64,000 nt of DNA from Anaerolineales bacterium (GCA_027023425.1 JALVVL010000039.1:21100-85099); one strand, 5' to 3'; shown: positions 53,042 to 62,608, counted from the first letter of the stretch. Notes: a model not told the origin generated them from the sequence alone. Made by a program: numbers and translations.

Positions 53042-54262
53042 TCAATGGAACAATTCGGCGTATTTCTCGGCTAAACCGGCAATGTTGTGGTGCTCTAAAA
53101 CGTAGCGATACCCTCGTAGCCCCATTTCAGCCCTTTCTTCGGGCGGCATGTTGTAAAAGCGCATCACGCCCTCCGCTATGGCCTCGGGAGACTCCGGCTC
53201 AACCACCAAAGCGCTGCCGGCGCGCTCGGCTGGGTCGCCTATATGACGATTTGAAGCCAGAATGGGCTTGGCCGCAAGCATGTAGTCAAAATACTTATTT
53301 GCCGAGACCCCGTAATCATAGAGCGGGGAGTTGTGCCTTCCCACAAAGGCTACGTCAAAAAACGAAAGCAAATGCTGTACTTGGCTCTTTTTCACTTTCG
53401 GTAGAAAAACGATATTTGGGCTCCGAGCCATTTTTTGCAACTCATCCTTGAGATAGCCATCACCAACGATCAAAAACGCGATGTCGTCCTTGTCTTTGAG
53501 CAGATTCGCCGCTTCAACAAAATATTCCAGAGCATTAGCGCGCCCTATCGTGCCCGCATAGCCCACAATAAATTTCCCTTTGGGGATTTTCTCAACAATC
53601 TCCGGAGGCAATTCATCGCGGCCGACCAGCACCGGATCAATTCCGTTAGGAATGTAGTGGAAGTCTATCGGCTTCCCGGCCACTTGCTCCATGTATTGCT
53701 TAGCATTCGGCAACAACGACACTACTGCGTCGGCTTTACGATAGCCAAATTTCTCAAACCAGCCAATAAACTTGACAGCGGGATGATGCGGCGACTTATT
53801 GCCGAGGTATTGCAAAGTCAAAGGCCAGAGATCGCGGATTTCAAAAATTAACTTCGCCCCAAATTTCTTCTTGAGCAGGTAACCACTCACAATAGGGAAA
53901 ATGGGCATACTGGAAACAATGATCACGTCGGGCTTATCAAACTCGGAAAACGGCAAACGAAGCACATTTACAGCAAACACAAACATGCCGTAAAAGCGCA
54001 TGACCGATTTGGGGTTATATTTGGGCGTCTTCACCCACACAAATTTCACCCCCTCGTAATCTTCCACTTTGAACAATGAATGCACCTCAGGGAGCACTTT
54101 GAACATATGATTGAAAGAGCCGGAGAATATGGTGACCTTATGCCCCATCTTCTGCCAGTGCTTGGCAAAGAAAAAATGCCGCTCCCCCCAACCGGATTCG
54201 GGTGTGCCCGCGAACTGATTTATGACCCAAATATTTTTCTTTGTTTCGGATGAGAAAGTCAT
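53042..54262 (-). CDS. Glycosyltransferase family 4, WbuB-like
   Basis: 406 residues, cytoplasmic GT-B fold. The N-terminal block WVINQFAGTPESGWGERHFF and middle blocks SSMPIFPIVSGY and EIRDLWPLTLQYLGNKSPHH are those of WbuB-type transferases, which add N-acetyl-fucosamine in O-antigen and capsule loci; donor specificity here is inference. Start: ATG 54262 begins where the family begins; the frame stays open 63 codons upstream and a longer form is possible. No strong Shine-Dalgarno. Divergent from the flippase gene. Confidence 0.9.
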   Translation of the reverse strand: MTFSSETKKNIWVINQFAGTPESGWGERHFFFAKHWQKMGHKVTIFSGSFNHMFKVLPEVHSLFKVEDYEGVKFVWVKTPKYNPKSVMRFYGMFVFAVNVLRLPFSEFDKPDVIIVSSMPIFPIVSGYLLKKKFGAKLIFEIRDLWPLTLQYLGNKSPHHPAVKFIGWFEKFGYRKADAVVSLLPNAKQYMEQVAGKPIDFHYIPNGIDPVLVGRDELPPEIVEKIPKGKFIVGYAGTIGRANALEYFVEAANLLKDKDDIAFLIVGDGYLKDELQKMARSPNIVFLPKVKKSQVQHLLSFFDVAFVGRHNSPLYDYGVSANKYFDYMLAAKPILASNRHIGDPAERAGSALVVEPESPEAIAEGVMRFYNMPPEERAEMGLRGYRYVLEHHNIAGLAEKYAELFH

Positions 54263-54381
54263 GGTTGCCAACCGCAAGTAGGGATTTCCCGCGAGCGCTA
54301 TCTTACCAAGCCGCAAAACCTGTGTCAAACGATAAAACTTAGGGAAAAGCACTGCCGCCCCAAACCAACAACCAAGTAAAG

Positions 54382-54387
54382 TATAAT
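54382..54387 (+). promoter_or_regulatory. -10 element upstream of the flippase gene
   Basis: Perfect TATAAT in AAAGTATAATTC, 49 bases before ATG 54431, in the region between two divergent genes. A matching -35 is not obvious. Confidence 0.5.
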
Positions 54388-54430
54388 TCATCGGCCGAGT
54401 AAAGAAGAGTTCCCCCTTAGAGCGAGCGCA

Positions 54431-55765
54431 ATGCCCCAATTCGTAAAACATACCGGCATCACCATTACCACTACAATCCTTGGCCGCATATTCGGCTTGC
54501 TTGCGGCGATACTTGCCGCCCGATTCCTCGGCCCCAAAGGAAACGGCTATTACACGTTAGCCATCCTGCTCGCTTCCACCTCCATAGCCCTGACAAATTT
54601 CGGCGTAACAACGACCACCATATACCACATAGCAAAAGAGCGGCACCTTCGCTCCGAGGTTATGGGGCACTTGTTTGTTTTGAACTCCGCGGTAGCCGTA
54701 GTTGCTACCGCCGCGGGGTTGATAATAGCGCTTTACTTTCACAATCTACTGTTCCCTCACACGCCGCGGGAATACCTAATCTTAGGCTCTCTAATCATCC
54801 CCGGCATTTTCACCTACCGCTTCTTCCAAAACGTGCTTTTAGGCCTGCAAGATTTTGAAAAATACAACCTCGGGCAGATAATCTTTTCTGCAATCCACTT
54901 GCTCCTCATAGGCATCGGGGTGGTGATACCCAAACAAAAAATTGTAGGGGCGATAGTGGCAGAAGCCACATCGTGGGCGCTCGGAGCAGTGATGTTCATT
55001 TATTGGAGTAAATCTGCTATACCGCGCTGGTCGTTTCACCTAAATCGTTCCCTGGCAAAAAGATTGTTCACATACGGGCTTCAAAGTTACCTCGGGAACT
55101 TGCTCGCCTTTTTCAACTCGCGCTCCGACGTGTTCCTGCTAAACTTCTTTCAAGGCGCAGGAGCAGTGGGAATATACTCCGTTGCTGTGGGGCTGGCCGA
55201 GCGCCTGTGGATAATTTCCCAAACGGCCAGCACCGTCCTCTTCCCGCGGGTAAGTTCATCCACCGACCCGAAATGGCAAAAACGCTTCACGCCTCTAATC
55301 ACCCGCACCGTGTTGGTACTGGTGTTGCCGATAGCGTTGGTCATCGGGGTGTTCGCAAAGCCTTTGATAATAGTGCTTTACTCCACAAAATTCGTAAGCG
55401 CCGTTCTCCCCCTGCAAATTCTACTGTTTGGAATAGTGAGTTTCAGCCTTTCGCGCGTGCTGGCGCACGATATAGCGGGCCGGGGATACCCTCTGCTCAA
55501 TTCCTACACCAGCGCTATTTCGCTCGTTGTCAACATCTCGCTCAACCTGCTCTTGATCCCACGATGGGGAATGGCAGGAGCGGCCTTCGCAGCGGCGGCA
55601 TCTTACACTTCCCTCCTCATCAGCAAACTTGTCATCTACCAACGCCTTTCTGGAAATTCGTGGAAAGAGGTGTTGCTCAGCAAAAAAGAGGACTGGGCGC
55701 TTTACGCAAAAACGCTCAAAGCAATTTGGGCAAAAACCCGCCGCATCGGAAAACCCATCCCTTAG
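54431..55765 (+). CDS. Polysaccharide flippase, Wzx/MATE-like
   Basis: 444 residues with about 12-14 membrane helices. Blocks such as ILARFLGPKGNGYYTLA (approximate family form: AAILAARFLGPKGNGYYTL), YHIAKERHLRSEVMGHL and FNSRSDVFLLNFFQGAGAVG identify the oligosaccharide flippase group of the MOP superfamily. It would move undecaprenyl-linked repeat units across the membrane. The pyruvyl transferase gene follows eight bases later, in the same transcript. Weak ribosome binding site. Confidence 0.9.
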   Translation: MPQFVKHTGITITTTILGRIFGLLAAILAARFLGPKGNGYYTLAILLASTSIALTNFGVTTTTIYHIAKERHLRSEVMGHLFVLNSAVAVVATAAGLIIALYFHNLLFPHTPREYLILGSLIIPGIFTYRFFQNVLLGLQDFEKYNLGQIIFSAIHLLLIGIGVVIPKQKIVGAIVAEATSWALGAVMFIYWSKSAIPRWSFHLNRSLAKRLFTYGLQSYLGNLLAFFNSRSDVFLLNFFQGAGAVGIYSVAVGLAERLWIISQTASTVLFPRVSSSTDPKWQKRFTPLITRTVLVLVLPIALVIGVFAKPLIIVLYSTKFVSAVLPLQILLFGIVSFSLSRVLAHDIAGRGYPLLNSYTSAISLVVNISLNLLLIPRWGMAGAAFAAAASYTSLLISKLVIYQRLSGNSWKEVLLSKKEDWALYAKTLKAIWAKTRRIGKPIP

Positions 55766-55773
55766 GACAAAAG

Positions 55774-57066
55774 ATGGTGAAGACGCGACCTCACATCGGA
55801 ATCTTTGGCAGTTACGATGTCACCAGCAAAGGCGACTTGGCAATACTGAAAAGCATCCTTGCCCAACTAAAAGAGACGATGCCACAGGGGAGCACCTTCA
55901 CCGTGTTCGCCACAGCCCCGCGGGCGGTGCGGGAAGTGATAGAGCCGGAATTCCCGGCGGCGCGCGTATTGCCTTCTCGGCCAAGCGCAGAGCCCCCACA
56001 AGGGAGCACGAGCCACCCCCAGAACACCAGCGGCCTCCTGGGTAGGCTCAAAAGGCTCGTTGCAAACACCCCTATTCTCTACGACCCACTTGTGCTTGCG
56101 CTGCACCGCCGGTTTTGGCGACAGACGTTTCGGGAAATAAAAAACTTAGACCTGCTAATCATCGGTGGAGGGGGGCTACTGGTAGACCTGTACCGCCGAT
56201 GGCCTATTTATCCCCTCATTTTTACGGCAATGGCCAAAGCCGCCCGCACACCAGTAATGTTTTACGCCGTAGGGGCAGGCCCCATAAAGCACCTCCGTGG
56301 CAGGATTTACTTTTCACTGGCCGTAAACCTGAGCCAAGCCATCACCGTGCGCGACAGCCGCTCCTTCCACGTGGCGCGCAAAATGTTGCTAAACAAGAGC
56401 AAACTCCACCTCGCCGCCGACCCAGCGTTTTGCCTTTACCAGCCGCACAAAACAAAAGGCGAAGGAACGCCGCAGATTGGCATTAGCGCGGTCGCCATCT
56501 TCCGCCCGGGGGACTGGCCTACACCCAACCAGCGGCTATACGAAGCCTACACCGCCCGCATGGCCGAACTGGTAAAGGCGCTAACGGCTGCTCTGCCTGT
56601 CCAAATCACGTTCTTTTCCACCAACTGCCCACAAGATCTCCTCACAGCCGCCGATATACTGAAAAAGGCCAATTTGCCGGAGGAGCGCGCCTCGCTGTTT
56701 GCGGACTGCTCGCTGAGCGGGCTGCGCGATTTCCTCCCAAAAATGGACCTTGTGATAGGCACTCGGCTTCATTCCCTCATCTTATCTGCAGCCTCCGGCG
56801 TGCCGATTATTGCTCTTTCTTACCAAGAGAAAGTGGAAACCTGCTGTAGAGACATGGGTGTCGCGGATTTGGTTTTCCCACTAAGCCGGCTGATCCAAGG
56901 CGAAGAAAAAGTCTTCGCTGCGATGGTGGAAGAAATAACCGAAAAGGTGGGAGCAATTTTACAGGGTGGAAGTGCTCAGCGCGAGCGCTTTGTGGAATTG
57001 GCAACACAAATGTGCTTCAAGGCCAAGAAAAGCGCCCAAATAGCCCGTTCTTTGCTGAGAAAATAA
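55774..57066 (+). CDS. Polysaccharide pyruvyl transferase family protein
   Basis: 430 residues, CsaB/WcaK family, which ketal-links pyruvate to surface sugars. Hallmarks: IGIFGSYDVTSKGDLAILKS, GGGGLLVDLYRRWP and RLHSLILSAASGVPIIALSY. Pyruvylated cell wall polymer is the classic ligand of SLH domains, so this enzyme may create the anchor for the SLH protein encoded 6 kb upstream; that link is inference. ATG 55774 is preceded by AGGACAAAAG. An upstream extension of the frame lies inside the flippase gene and is rejected. Convergent with the next gene. Confidence 0.88.
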   Translation: MVKTRPHIGIFGSYDVTSKGDLAILKSILAQLKETMPQGSTFTVFATAPRAVREVIEPEFPAARVLPSRPSAEPPQGSTSHPQNTSGLLGRLKRLVANTPILYDPLVLALHRRFWRQTFREIKNLDLLIIGGGGLLVDLYRRWPIYPLIFTAMAKAARTPVMFYAVGAGPIKHLRGRIYFSLAVNLSQAITVRDSRSFHVARKMLLNKSKLHLAADPAFCLYQPHKTKGEGTPQIGISAVAIFRPGDWPTPNQRLYEAYTARMAELVKALTAALPVQITFFSTNCPQDLLTAADILKKANLPEERASLFADCSLSGLRDFLPKMDLVIGTRLHSLILSAASGVPIIALSYQEKVETCCRDMGVADLVFPLSRLIQGEEKVFAAMVEEITEKVGAILQGGSAQRERFVELATQMCFKAKKSAQIARSLLRK

Positions 57067-57084
57067 ACGCCCGCGCCCAAACCC

Positions 57085-58242
57085 TCAAATCAGACTCTCC
57101 ACAACTTCCAATTCTTTCGCCGCGGTTATGGAAATATCTATGCTTTCTATAAACCGGCGGGCGTTCTCCACCAGACGCGTGTACAAGTTTTTATCCGTCA
57201 CGAGCGTTTCAATCAGCCCTGCCGCCTCCTTCACGTCGTAAGGCTTGGCGAGCAGGCCGGTCTCACTATGTTTCACAAACTCCGGAATCCCTGTAGTGCG
57301 GAAAGAAACGACCGCCAACCCGGAGGCCATAGCCTCGCACATAGACACCCCCTGTGCATCCATGCGGGTGACGGCGTAATACCCCCCGTGCCCGGCAAAC
57401 AGTTTTGGCAGTTCGGCATTGGGCACAAAAGTTTCCACCAAGTTCAAGCGGCCTTGCAGGGCTTGCCTTTCTATAATGCGCCTTATTTTCGCGGCATCAC
57501 GACCTTTGCCGTAAAGATCTAAAACCACTTCCTTCGGAAGATAAGGCATTGTCTTCACAGCCAAATCAACGGCGTATTTTCCTCCCAGCACCAACGGCCG
57601 CAAGGAGAGGAAACGATGCCGGTCTTGCCAGCGGTATTCAAAACGAAAGCGGCTTGTGTTGATACCGTTGGGAATGACAACAGCCTTCGGGCGCAAATCA
57701 ATACCAATGCTACGCCTCACCTCTTCCAACATCCAATTAGAAACGGTCACAAAGCGAACCGCCGGATGCGTCTCCAAAAAACGCAAAATGATTCTCCGCA
57801 TCTTGGGGATATAAAAGAGGTCATGGTAAAGCAACCCCAGTGACGAGCGCAGGCGCGCCAGCGAAAACTCACTCCTCAGCGAGACAACAGCGCGTTGCGC
57901 CTCATACCCATGAACAAAGAAAACTGTCGGCACACTCTCGCGCAACAAATACCGGTAGACCACAGCCCCATCCAACTCGGGCGTCAATGAAAGATGCACC
58001 AAATGCAACATCACCACATCGCATTTTTCCAAAAAATGCGCAATCCTTTGAACTGGCGCTCTGCGCACCCTCACGCCTTCAAATTCATATTCGCTTTCTT
58101 CGCGGGCCGGAACGAATACCTTGACTTTCTCCCCTTTTTTGATGTACTCCGCGACCCTCGTATGCACAAACCCTCCCCTGTATAGAGCCTTTCCGCTCGG
58201 ATAAAGGCTGGCGACCACGGCAATGCATTTGTTTTGCGGCAT
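57085..58242 (-). CDS. Glycosyltransferase family 4
   Basis: 385 residues, GT-B fold. N-terminal ASLYPSGKALYRGGFVHTRV, an inter-domain VIPNGINTSRF and the C-terminal donor-binding GVSMCEAMASGLAVVSFRTTGIPEFV with the EX7E-type glutamates (E310-like region) place it in GT4. GGGAG precedes ATG 58242. It ends the polysaccharide locus; specificity unknown. Confidence 0.9.
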   Translation of the reverse strand: MPQNKCIAVVASLYPSGKALYRGGFVHTRVAEYIKKGEKVKVFVPAREESEYEFEGVRVRRAPVQRIAHFLEKCDVVMLHLVHLSLTPELDGAVVYRYLLRESVPTVFFVHGYEAQRAVVSLRSEFSLARLRSSLGLLYHDLFYIPKMRRIILRFLETHPAVRFVTVSNWMLEEVRRSIGIDLRPKAVVIPNGINTSRFRFEYRWQDRHRFLSLRPLVLGGKYAVDLAVKTMPYLPKEVVLDLYGKGRDAAKIRRIIERQALQGRLNLVETFVPNAELPKLFAGHGGYYAVTRMDAQGVSMCEAMASGLAVVSFRTTGIPEFVKHSETGLLAKPYDVKEAAGLIETLVTDKNLYTRLVENARRFIESIDISITAAKELEVVESLI

Positions 58243-58307
58243 TCGGGGCTCCCGTCAAACTTCTGCGCTCAGTTGGCCTGAACAAGGCGGCCAAACACAA
58301 GCGATAG

Positions 58308-58313
58308 TATAAT
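58308..58313 (+). promoter_or_regulatory. TATAAT promoter stranded 500 bases from its gene
   Basis: TATAAT in GATAGTATAATCG, followed 20 bases later by a consensus Shine-Dalgarno AAGGAGG (58334-58340) but then by repeat DNA rather than a start codon. The next plus-strand gene begins at 58818 with a second AAGGAG. Confidence 0.55.
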
Positions 58314-58339
58314 CGTCATTGTTCAGCCTTAGCAAGGAG

Positions 58340-58800
58340 GAACCGCAGATTTCGCAGGTTGAGCAGAAAAATATCCACAGATTGACACAGATTTACACCG
58401 ATTGGATGGTTGAAACCGCAGATTTCGCAGATTCCGCAGAAAAAAATCTGTGCTAATCTGTGTAATCTGTGGTTCTTATCCACCGATTGAAGAAAAAACC
58501 ACAGAAAACACAGAAATTTACAGAGAACACAGAATTTTTTCTCTGCGCCTCTGTGTTCCCTCTGCGTCTCTGCGTTACTATCCACAGATCGGCACAGATT
58601 TACACCGATTGGATGGTTGAAACCGCAGATTTCGCAGATTCCGCAGAAAAAAATCTGTGCTAATCTGTGTAATCTGTGGTTTCTTTCTCTGCGTCTCTGC
58701 GTTACTTCCTTGGCGTCCTTTGCTTTCTTGGCGTCTTGGCGTTAACCTCTGCGCTAATCCGTGCAATCTGTGGTTTTTATCCTTGACATCCTTGGCGCAC
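58340..58800 (+). repeat. Interspersed repeat mosaic, copy 11
   Basis: Forward-oriented modules AACCGCAGATTTCGCAG, ATCCACAGATTGACACAGAT, CTAATCTGTGTAATCTGTGG, ACCACAGAAAACACAGAAA, CTCTGCG and CTTGGCG. It begins immediately after a Shine-Dalgarno-like AAGGAGG and ends just before the working one, so it appears to have entered at the ribosome binding site of the ComEA-like gene. Confidence 0.9.
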
Positions 58801-58817
58801 TTCTACAAGGAGAAAAA

Positions 58818-59399
58818 ATGCGCTGGTTGGACACCGCCATAGGGGTATTGGCGGGAGTGTTGCTTGCGGGGATAGCACTATGGGTGGCATCATCGCCGCG
58901 CGGGCATCCAATCACCCTTGAGCCCCCACCTCCAACGCCAACAACCGCGCCGATAGCCGTGCACGTGGCCGGCGCCGTAGTCAAGCCGGGGCTGTACTTC
59001 CTGCACCCCGGCCGCCGCGTGCAGGACGCCATAAACGCCGCCGGCGGCCTCGCTCCCGATGCGGATGCCGACGCTGTCAACCTTGCCGCCGTGTTGGCAG
59101 ACGGAATGAGAATTTACGTGCCGCAGCGCTCTACCGCTACGCCCCCACGGCCGCTAATCTCCACCGGCATGCCACCAAGCACAACCCCTCTTGCCTCAAT
59201 AGATTTGAACTCCGCCGACACCCAGCAACTGCAATCACTGCCTGGCATCGGCCCCAAACTGGCGCAGCGGATTGTAGAATACCGCCAAAAGCACGGCGCA
59301 TTCCACCAAATTGACGATTTGCTCAAAGTCAAGGGCATCGGGGAATCGCTGCTGGAGAAAATCAAGCCTTATCTGACAATCAGCGGGGTACAAAGGTGA
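58818..59399 (+). CDS. ComEA-like DNA-binding protein (SLBB plus helix-hairpin-helix)
   Basis: 193 residues. One N-terminal membrane anchor (about 5-25), a Pro-rich linker, an SLBB domain (about 45-105, VHVAGAVVKPGLYFLHPGRR, VQDAINAAGG) and two helix-hairpin-helix motifs (LQSLPGIGPKLAQRIVEYR, IDDLLKVKGIGESLLEKIKP). By family it is the outer-face DNA receptor for natural transformation; no other com gene is in the window. AAGGAG at 58807-58812 fixes ATG 58818. Convergent with the next operon. Confidence 0.9.
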   Translation: MRWLDTAIGVLAGVLLAGIALWVASSPRGHPITLEPPPPTPTTAPIAVHVAGAVVKPGLYFLHPGRRVQDAINAAGGLAPDADADAVNLAAVLADGMRIYVPQRSTATPPRPLISTGMPPSTTPLASIDLNSADTQQLQSLPGIGPKLAQRIVEYRQKHGAFHQIDDLLKVKGIGESLLEKIKPYLTISGVQR

Positions 59400-59420
59400 G
59401 CACCGGCGCCGAAAATAAAA

Positions 59421-60740
59421 TCATGCTCCTATCATCTCAGCAGCCGTTTCACCCGCAGGCTCAAGGGTAATAATGCCCTCTTCGTCGTCGTAAGCGATGA
59501 TTTCGCCATAGCGCCCCCACGAAACCATCGTCCGCAACTGCTTTTCGGCTTCCTCCGGGGGGAGTTCCAGTGCGAGGGCGGTTTGCACCACATCCACGGG
59601 GAGGCGGTGGCCTTCAGCGCGCCGCAACATTTCCAACAACCAACGGAACAACGGCAAACGACGCAGGCGGCTGGCAAAAATCTCTTTGCGCGCCAAAATG
59701 CTTGCCTCGCTAAAGGCTTCGCCCAGCGGTGTCAGCGTGATGTCGCCGCTCGCCACCGTCGCAAAGCCTAAAAGTTCCACCGCTTCAATCACCCGCAACA
59801 ACTTGTCCGAATCTACCGCCAGTTCCTCGGCAAGTTGGTAAATGTCGTGCGTCTGGTTAGGCGATTCGTCCAGATATTCCACCAAGCCCACAATGTCGCT
59901 CACCGTCACATCGGGAAGCCAGCGCGTGGTGCCCGGTTTGCCCGGCGCGCTGCCGAGTTCTATGTGCTCGGGCTGGGTTTGCCCGGCGAGGATGCCGTAC
60001 ACTTTGTCAACCAGTGCGATGAAGTGTGGTGATTTCCTCTGCCGCGGGTGCGGCAGATCAACCGGAATTTCGGCGACCACGCGGCCGGGGTTTTTGTCCA
60101 TGATGATGAGGCGGTCTGCCATGAAAACCGCCTCTTCAATGTTGTGCGAAACCATCAAAATCGCCCGCGTGGGGATCTTCCCACCGGTCCACAGTTCCAG
60201 CAATTCACCGCGCAGGGTCTCGGCGCTCAGCACATCCAGCGCGGAAAACGGCTCATCAAGGCACAGCAATTCGGGCTCAACGGCCATCGCCCGCGCAAAG
60301 CCCACTTTTTGCCGCATTCCGCCCGAAAGTTCGCGCGGGTAAGCCGTCTCAAAACCGTCCAAGCCGACCCGGTCCAGCAAATCCAGCGCCCGCGGCGTGC
60401 GGAGGTTGCGCGGCACGCCCCGCGCCTTGAGCGCGATTTCCACATTTTCCTGCACCGTGAGCCACGGGAAGAGCGCAAAAGTCTGAAAGACAATGGTCGC
60501 GTGTGGGTTGACGCCGCGCAGCGGCTCGCCACGGTAGAGCACCCGTCCCTCGGTAGGCGCCTGCAAACCGGTCACAATGCGCAACAGCGTGCTTTTGCCG
60601 CTACCAGAAGGGCCCAGCAAGCACACAAACTCGCCGTCTTTGATGGTGATGTTCACATCTTGGACGGCGTAAAACCGCCGCTTGCCGCTCCGGTACACCT
60701 GCGAAATGTGCTCCAACTGCACCAGCACTTCATCCGCCAT
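59421..60740 (-). CDS. NitT/TauT-family ABC ATPase with C-terminal AAA-associated domain
   Basis: 439 residues, longer than ordinary SsuB/TauB proteins (about 260). Residues 1-270 are the ABC cassette: Walker A GPSGSGKST at 43-51, signature LSGGMRQK, Walker B LLCLDEPFSALD, H-loop VSHNIEEAV. Residues 290-439 form the AAA-associated C-terminal domain (VTVSDIVGLVEYLDE, winged-helix-like) seen in some nitrate/sulfonate-type ATPases, perhaps regulatory. AGGAG precedes ATG 60740. It lies nine bases after the permease gene. No substrate-binding protein is visible. Confidence 0.9.
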   Translation of the reverse strand: MADEVLVQLEHISQVYRSGKRRFYAVQDVNITIKDGEFVCLLGPSGSGKSTLLRIVTGLQAPTEGRVLYRGEPLRGVNPHATIVFQTFALFPWLTVQENVEIALKARGVPRNLRTPRALDLLDRVGLDGFETAYPRELSGGMRQKVGFARAMAVEPELLCLDEPFSALDVLSAETLRGELLELWTGGKIPTRAILMVSHNIEEAVFMADRLIIMDKNPGRVVAEIPVDLPHPRQRKSPHFIALVDKVYGILAGQTQPEHIELGSAPGKPGTTRWLPDVTVSDIVGLVEYLDESPNQTHDIYQLAEELAVDSDKLLRVIEAVELLGFATVASGDITLTPLGEAFSEASILARKEIFASRLRRLPLFRWLLEMLRRAEGHRLPVDVVQTALALELPPEEAEKQLRTMVSWGRYGEIIAYDDEEGIITLEPAGETAAEMIGA

Positions 60741-60749
60741 AAGCCGCTC

Positions 60750-62459
60750 CTACTCCATCCTGAAACGCTCTTCGGCGAGGGCATAAAGTTTGCGCCAGAA
60801 AAGCCGGTTGATGAGCACCACGGCCACAATCATCGCAATTGTGCTCGCCAGCAAAAGCGGAAAATCGCCCGAAGCCGTTGAAGCCGAGATGATCTCGCCC
60901 AAGCCCGTGGCGCGCAGCGTTTTGCCCGCAAACTGGACGTACTCGGCCACGATGCTCGCGTTCCACGCTCCGCCGCTTGCCGTAATTGCGCCGGTGATCA
61001 AATAGGGGAAAATCGCCGGCAAAATCAGCACCCGCCACCGCTCCCAGCGGCTCAGCCCCAACAGCGAAGCGGTGTACTTCAAATCCTGCGGAATGGTGGA
61101 AGCGCCCGCAATCACGTTGAACAGCAAATACCACTGCGTGCCCATCAACATCAAAAGCACTGCCGCCATGTTCAGGCCGCCGGGCAGGGAAACCAGCATC
61201 ATCACGAACACCGGAAACAACGCCGTCGCCGGAATGGAAGCCACGGTTTGCACAAGCGGCTGAAGCCAACTGGAAAGTTTGGGGTTCATGCCGATGGCGA
61301 CGCCAACGGGCACAGTCCAAGCGATGGCGATGACGAGGGAAACGGCAACGCGCAAAGTGGTCGCGACTAAACCGATGCCGATTTGCTCCCATTGCGAAAG
61401 CGGCACTTTCGCAAGCAAAACGGCGGCGCGCAGCACGCCGTGGCCTATCGCGGCGGCGAGCACCACCAGCACCAGGGTAAAAGCCGCGCTCCGCCGCTCT
61501 TCGCCATCGGCGGGCGAGGCGGCAAAAGGCCAGCGCCGCACCATCCAGCCATCTATCCGGTCGGAAAGCGCGCCGAGCGCCGCCCCCAGCCACTCCAACA
61601 GGCTGGAGGAGCGGAGCAGGTCGTAAAACCATGATGTTGCGGGGTAATCGCGCTCCACCATTTCCAGCGTAAACCGCTCCGACCATGCCACCAGTGGCCG
61701 CCAGACGAACTGGTCCAGCAACACAATGAGCACAACCAGCGCCGTCAGCCCCCAAAGGATGGCGCGCAGGTCGCCGCGGTTGGCAGCCTCTTGCAAATAC
61801 GAGCCCAAGCCGGGAAGGCGGAAATCGCGGTCGCCCACCGTAAACATTTCCGCCGCCATCAAGAAAAACCAGCCCCCGGCCCAACTCATCATGCTGTTCC
61901 AAATCAGGCCGGGCGTGGCAAAAGGCAGTTCCAGCGTTTTCAGCCTGATCCACCAGTTGAAGCGGAAAATGGCGCTTGCCTCGCGCAGTTCCTTTGGCAA
62001 AGTGGTGAGCGACTGATACCACGAAAAGGTGAGGTTCCAAACCTGACTGGTGAAAATCAGCACAACCGAGGCCAGTTCAACTGCCACGCGCTGAGGCAAA
62101 AACGCGCTGAAGCCCAAAAGCACCACGGGCAGGAAGGAAAGGATGGGCACGCTTTGGAGCACATCCAACAAGGGCATGAGGATTTGCTCAGCGCGGCGGT
62201 TGTAGGCTGCGGCGTAGCCGTAGGCGAGGGCAAAGGCAATGGAAAGCAGGTAGGCCGCGGCCATCCGTCCCAACGAGCGGAAGGCATAGTAGGGCAAGTA
62301 GCGGGGGTTGAGCGCAATCTGCGGCCCGGCAACGCGCTCGGGGGCGTTCAACGCCAGCCGCACGCCGATATAGAGCAGCGCGATGACAAACATCAGCACC
62401 GCCGCGTCGCTCCAGCGGAACGCCCGCGCCGTTTGCTGAATGCGGAATGTGCGTTTCAT
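60750..62459 (-). CDS. NitT/TauT-family ABC permease, fused tandem duplication
   Basis: 569 residues with two permease units in one chain: about 1-275 and 315-569, each with six helices and an EAA-type loop (LREASAIFRFNWWIRLKTLE in the first, DLKYTASLLGLSRWERWRVL in the second). A single gene can therefore make the whole channel that other importers form from a homodimer. Substrate (nitrate, sulfonate, taurine or other) is not deducible. It is co-transcribed with the ATPase. No strong Shine-Dalgarno at ATG 62459; GGAG lies somewhat far upstream. Confidence 0.9.
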   Translation of the reverse strand: MKRTFRIQQTARAFRWSDAAVLMFVIALLYIGVRLALNAPERVAGPQIALNPRYLPYYAFRSLGRMAAAYLLSIAFALAYGYAAAYNRRAEQILMPLLDVLQSVPILSFLPVVLLGFSAFLPQRVAVELASVVLIFTSQVWNLTFSWYQSLTTLPKELREASAIFRFNWWIRLKTLELPFATPGLIWNSMMSWAGGWFFLMAAEMFTVGDRDFRLPGLGSYLQEAANRGDLRAILWGLTALVVLIVLLDQFVWRPLVAWSERFTLEMVERDYPATSWFYDLLRSSSLLEWLGAALGALSDRIDGWMVRRWPFAASPADGEERRSAAFTLVLVVLAAAIGHGVLRAAVLLAKVPLSQWEQIGIGLVATTLRVAVSLVIAIAWTVPVGVAIGMNPKLSSWLQPLVQTVASIPATALFPVFVMMLVSLPGGLNMAAVLLMLMGTQWYLLFNVIAGASTIPQDLKYTASLLGLSRWERWRVLILPAIFPYLITGAITASGGAWNASIVAEYVQFAGKTLRATGLGEIISASTASGDFPLLLASTIAMIVAVVLINRLFWRKLYALAEERFRME

Positions 62460-62608
62460 GGAAGTCGGTCAACTCCAAAGTAGTGCGCCGCAAAAGCAAA
62501 GCGACGCGGCCATGATACCACAGTAAAGCCCCAAGAATCTTCAGGTTTTCTCAAGCATTCCTTGCGCGGTCCTTCAGCCCGCGGCGGTACACTGAAAGTG
62601 CAAAAAGG

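Noticed and set aside
60730..62040. 436-residue open frame antisense or offset within the double permease
   Set aside because: Arg/Gly-rich shadow of the permease gene; no recognisable motif and no start signal.
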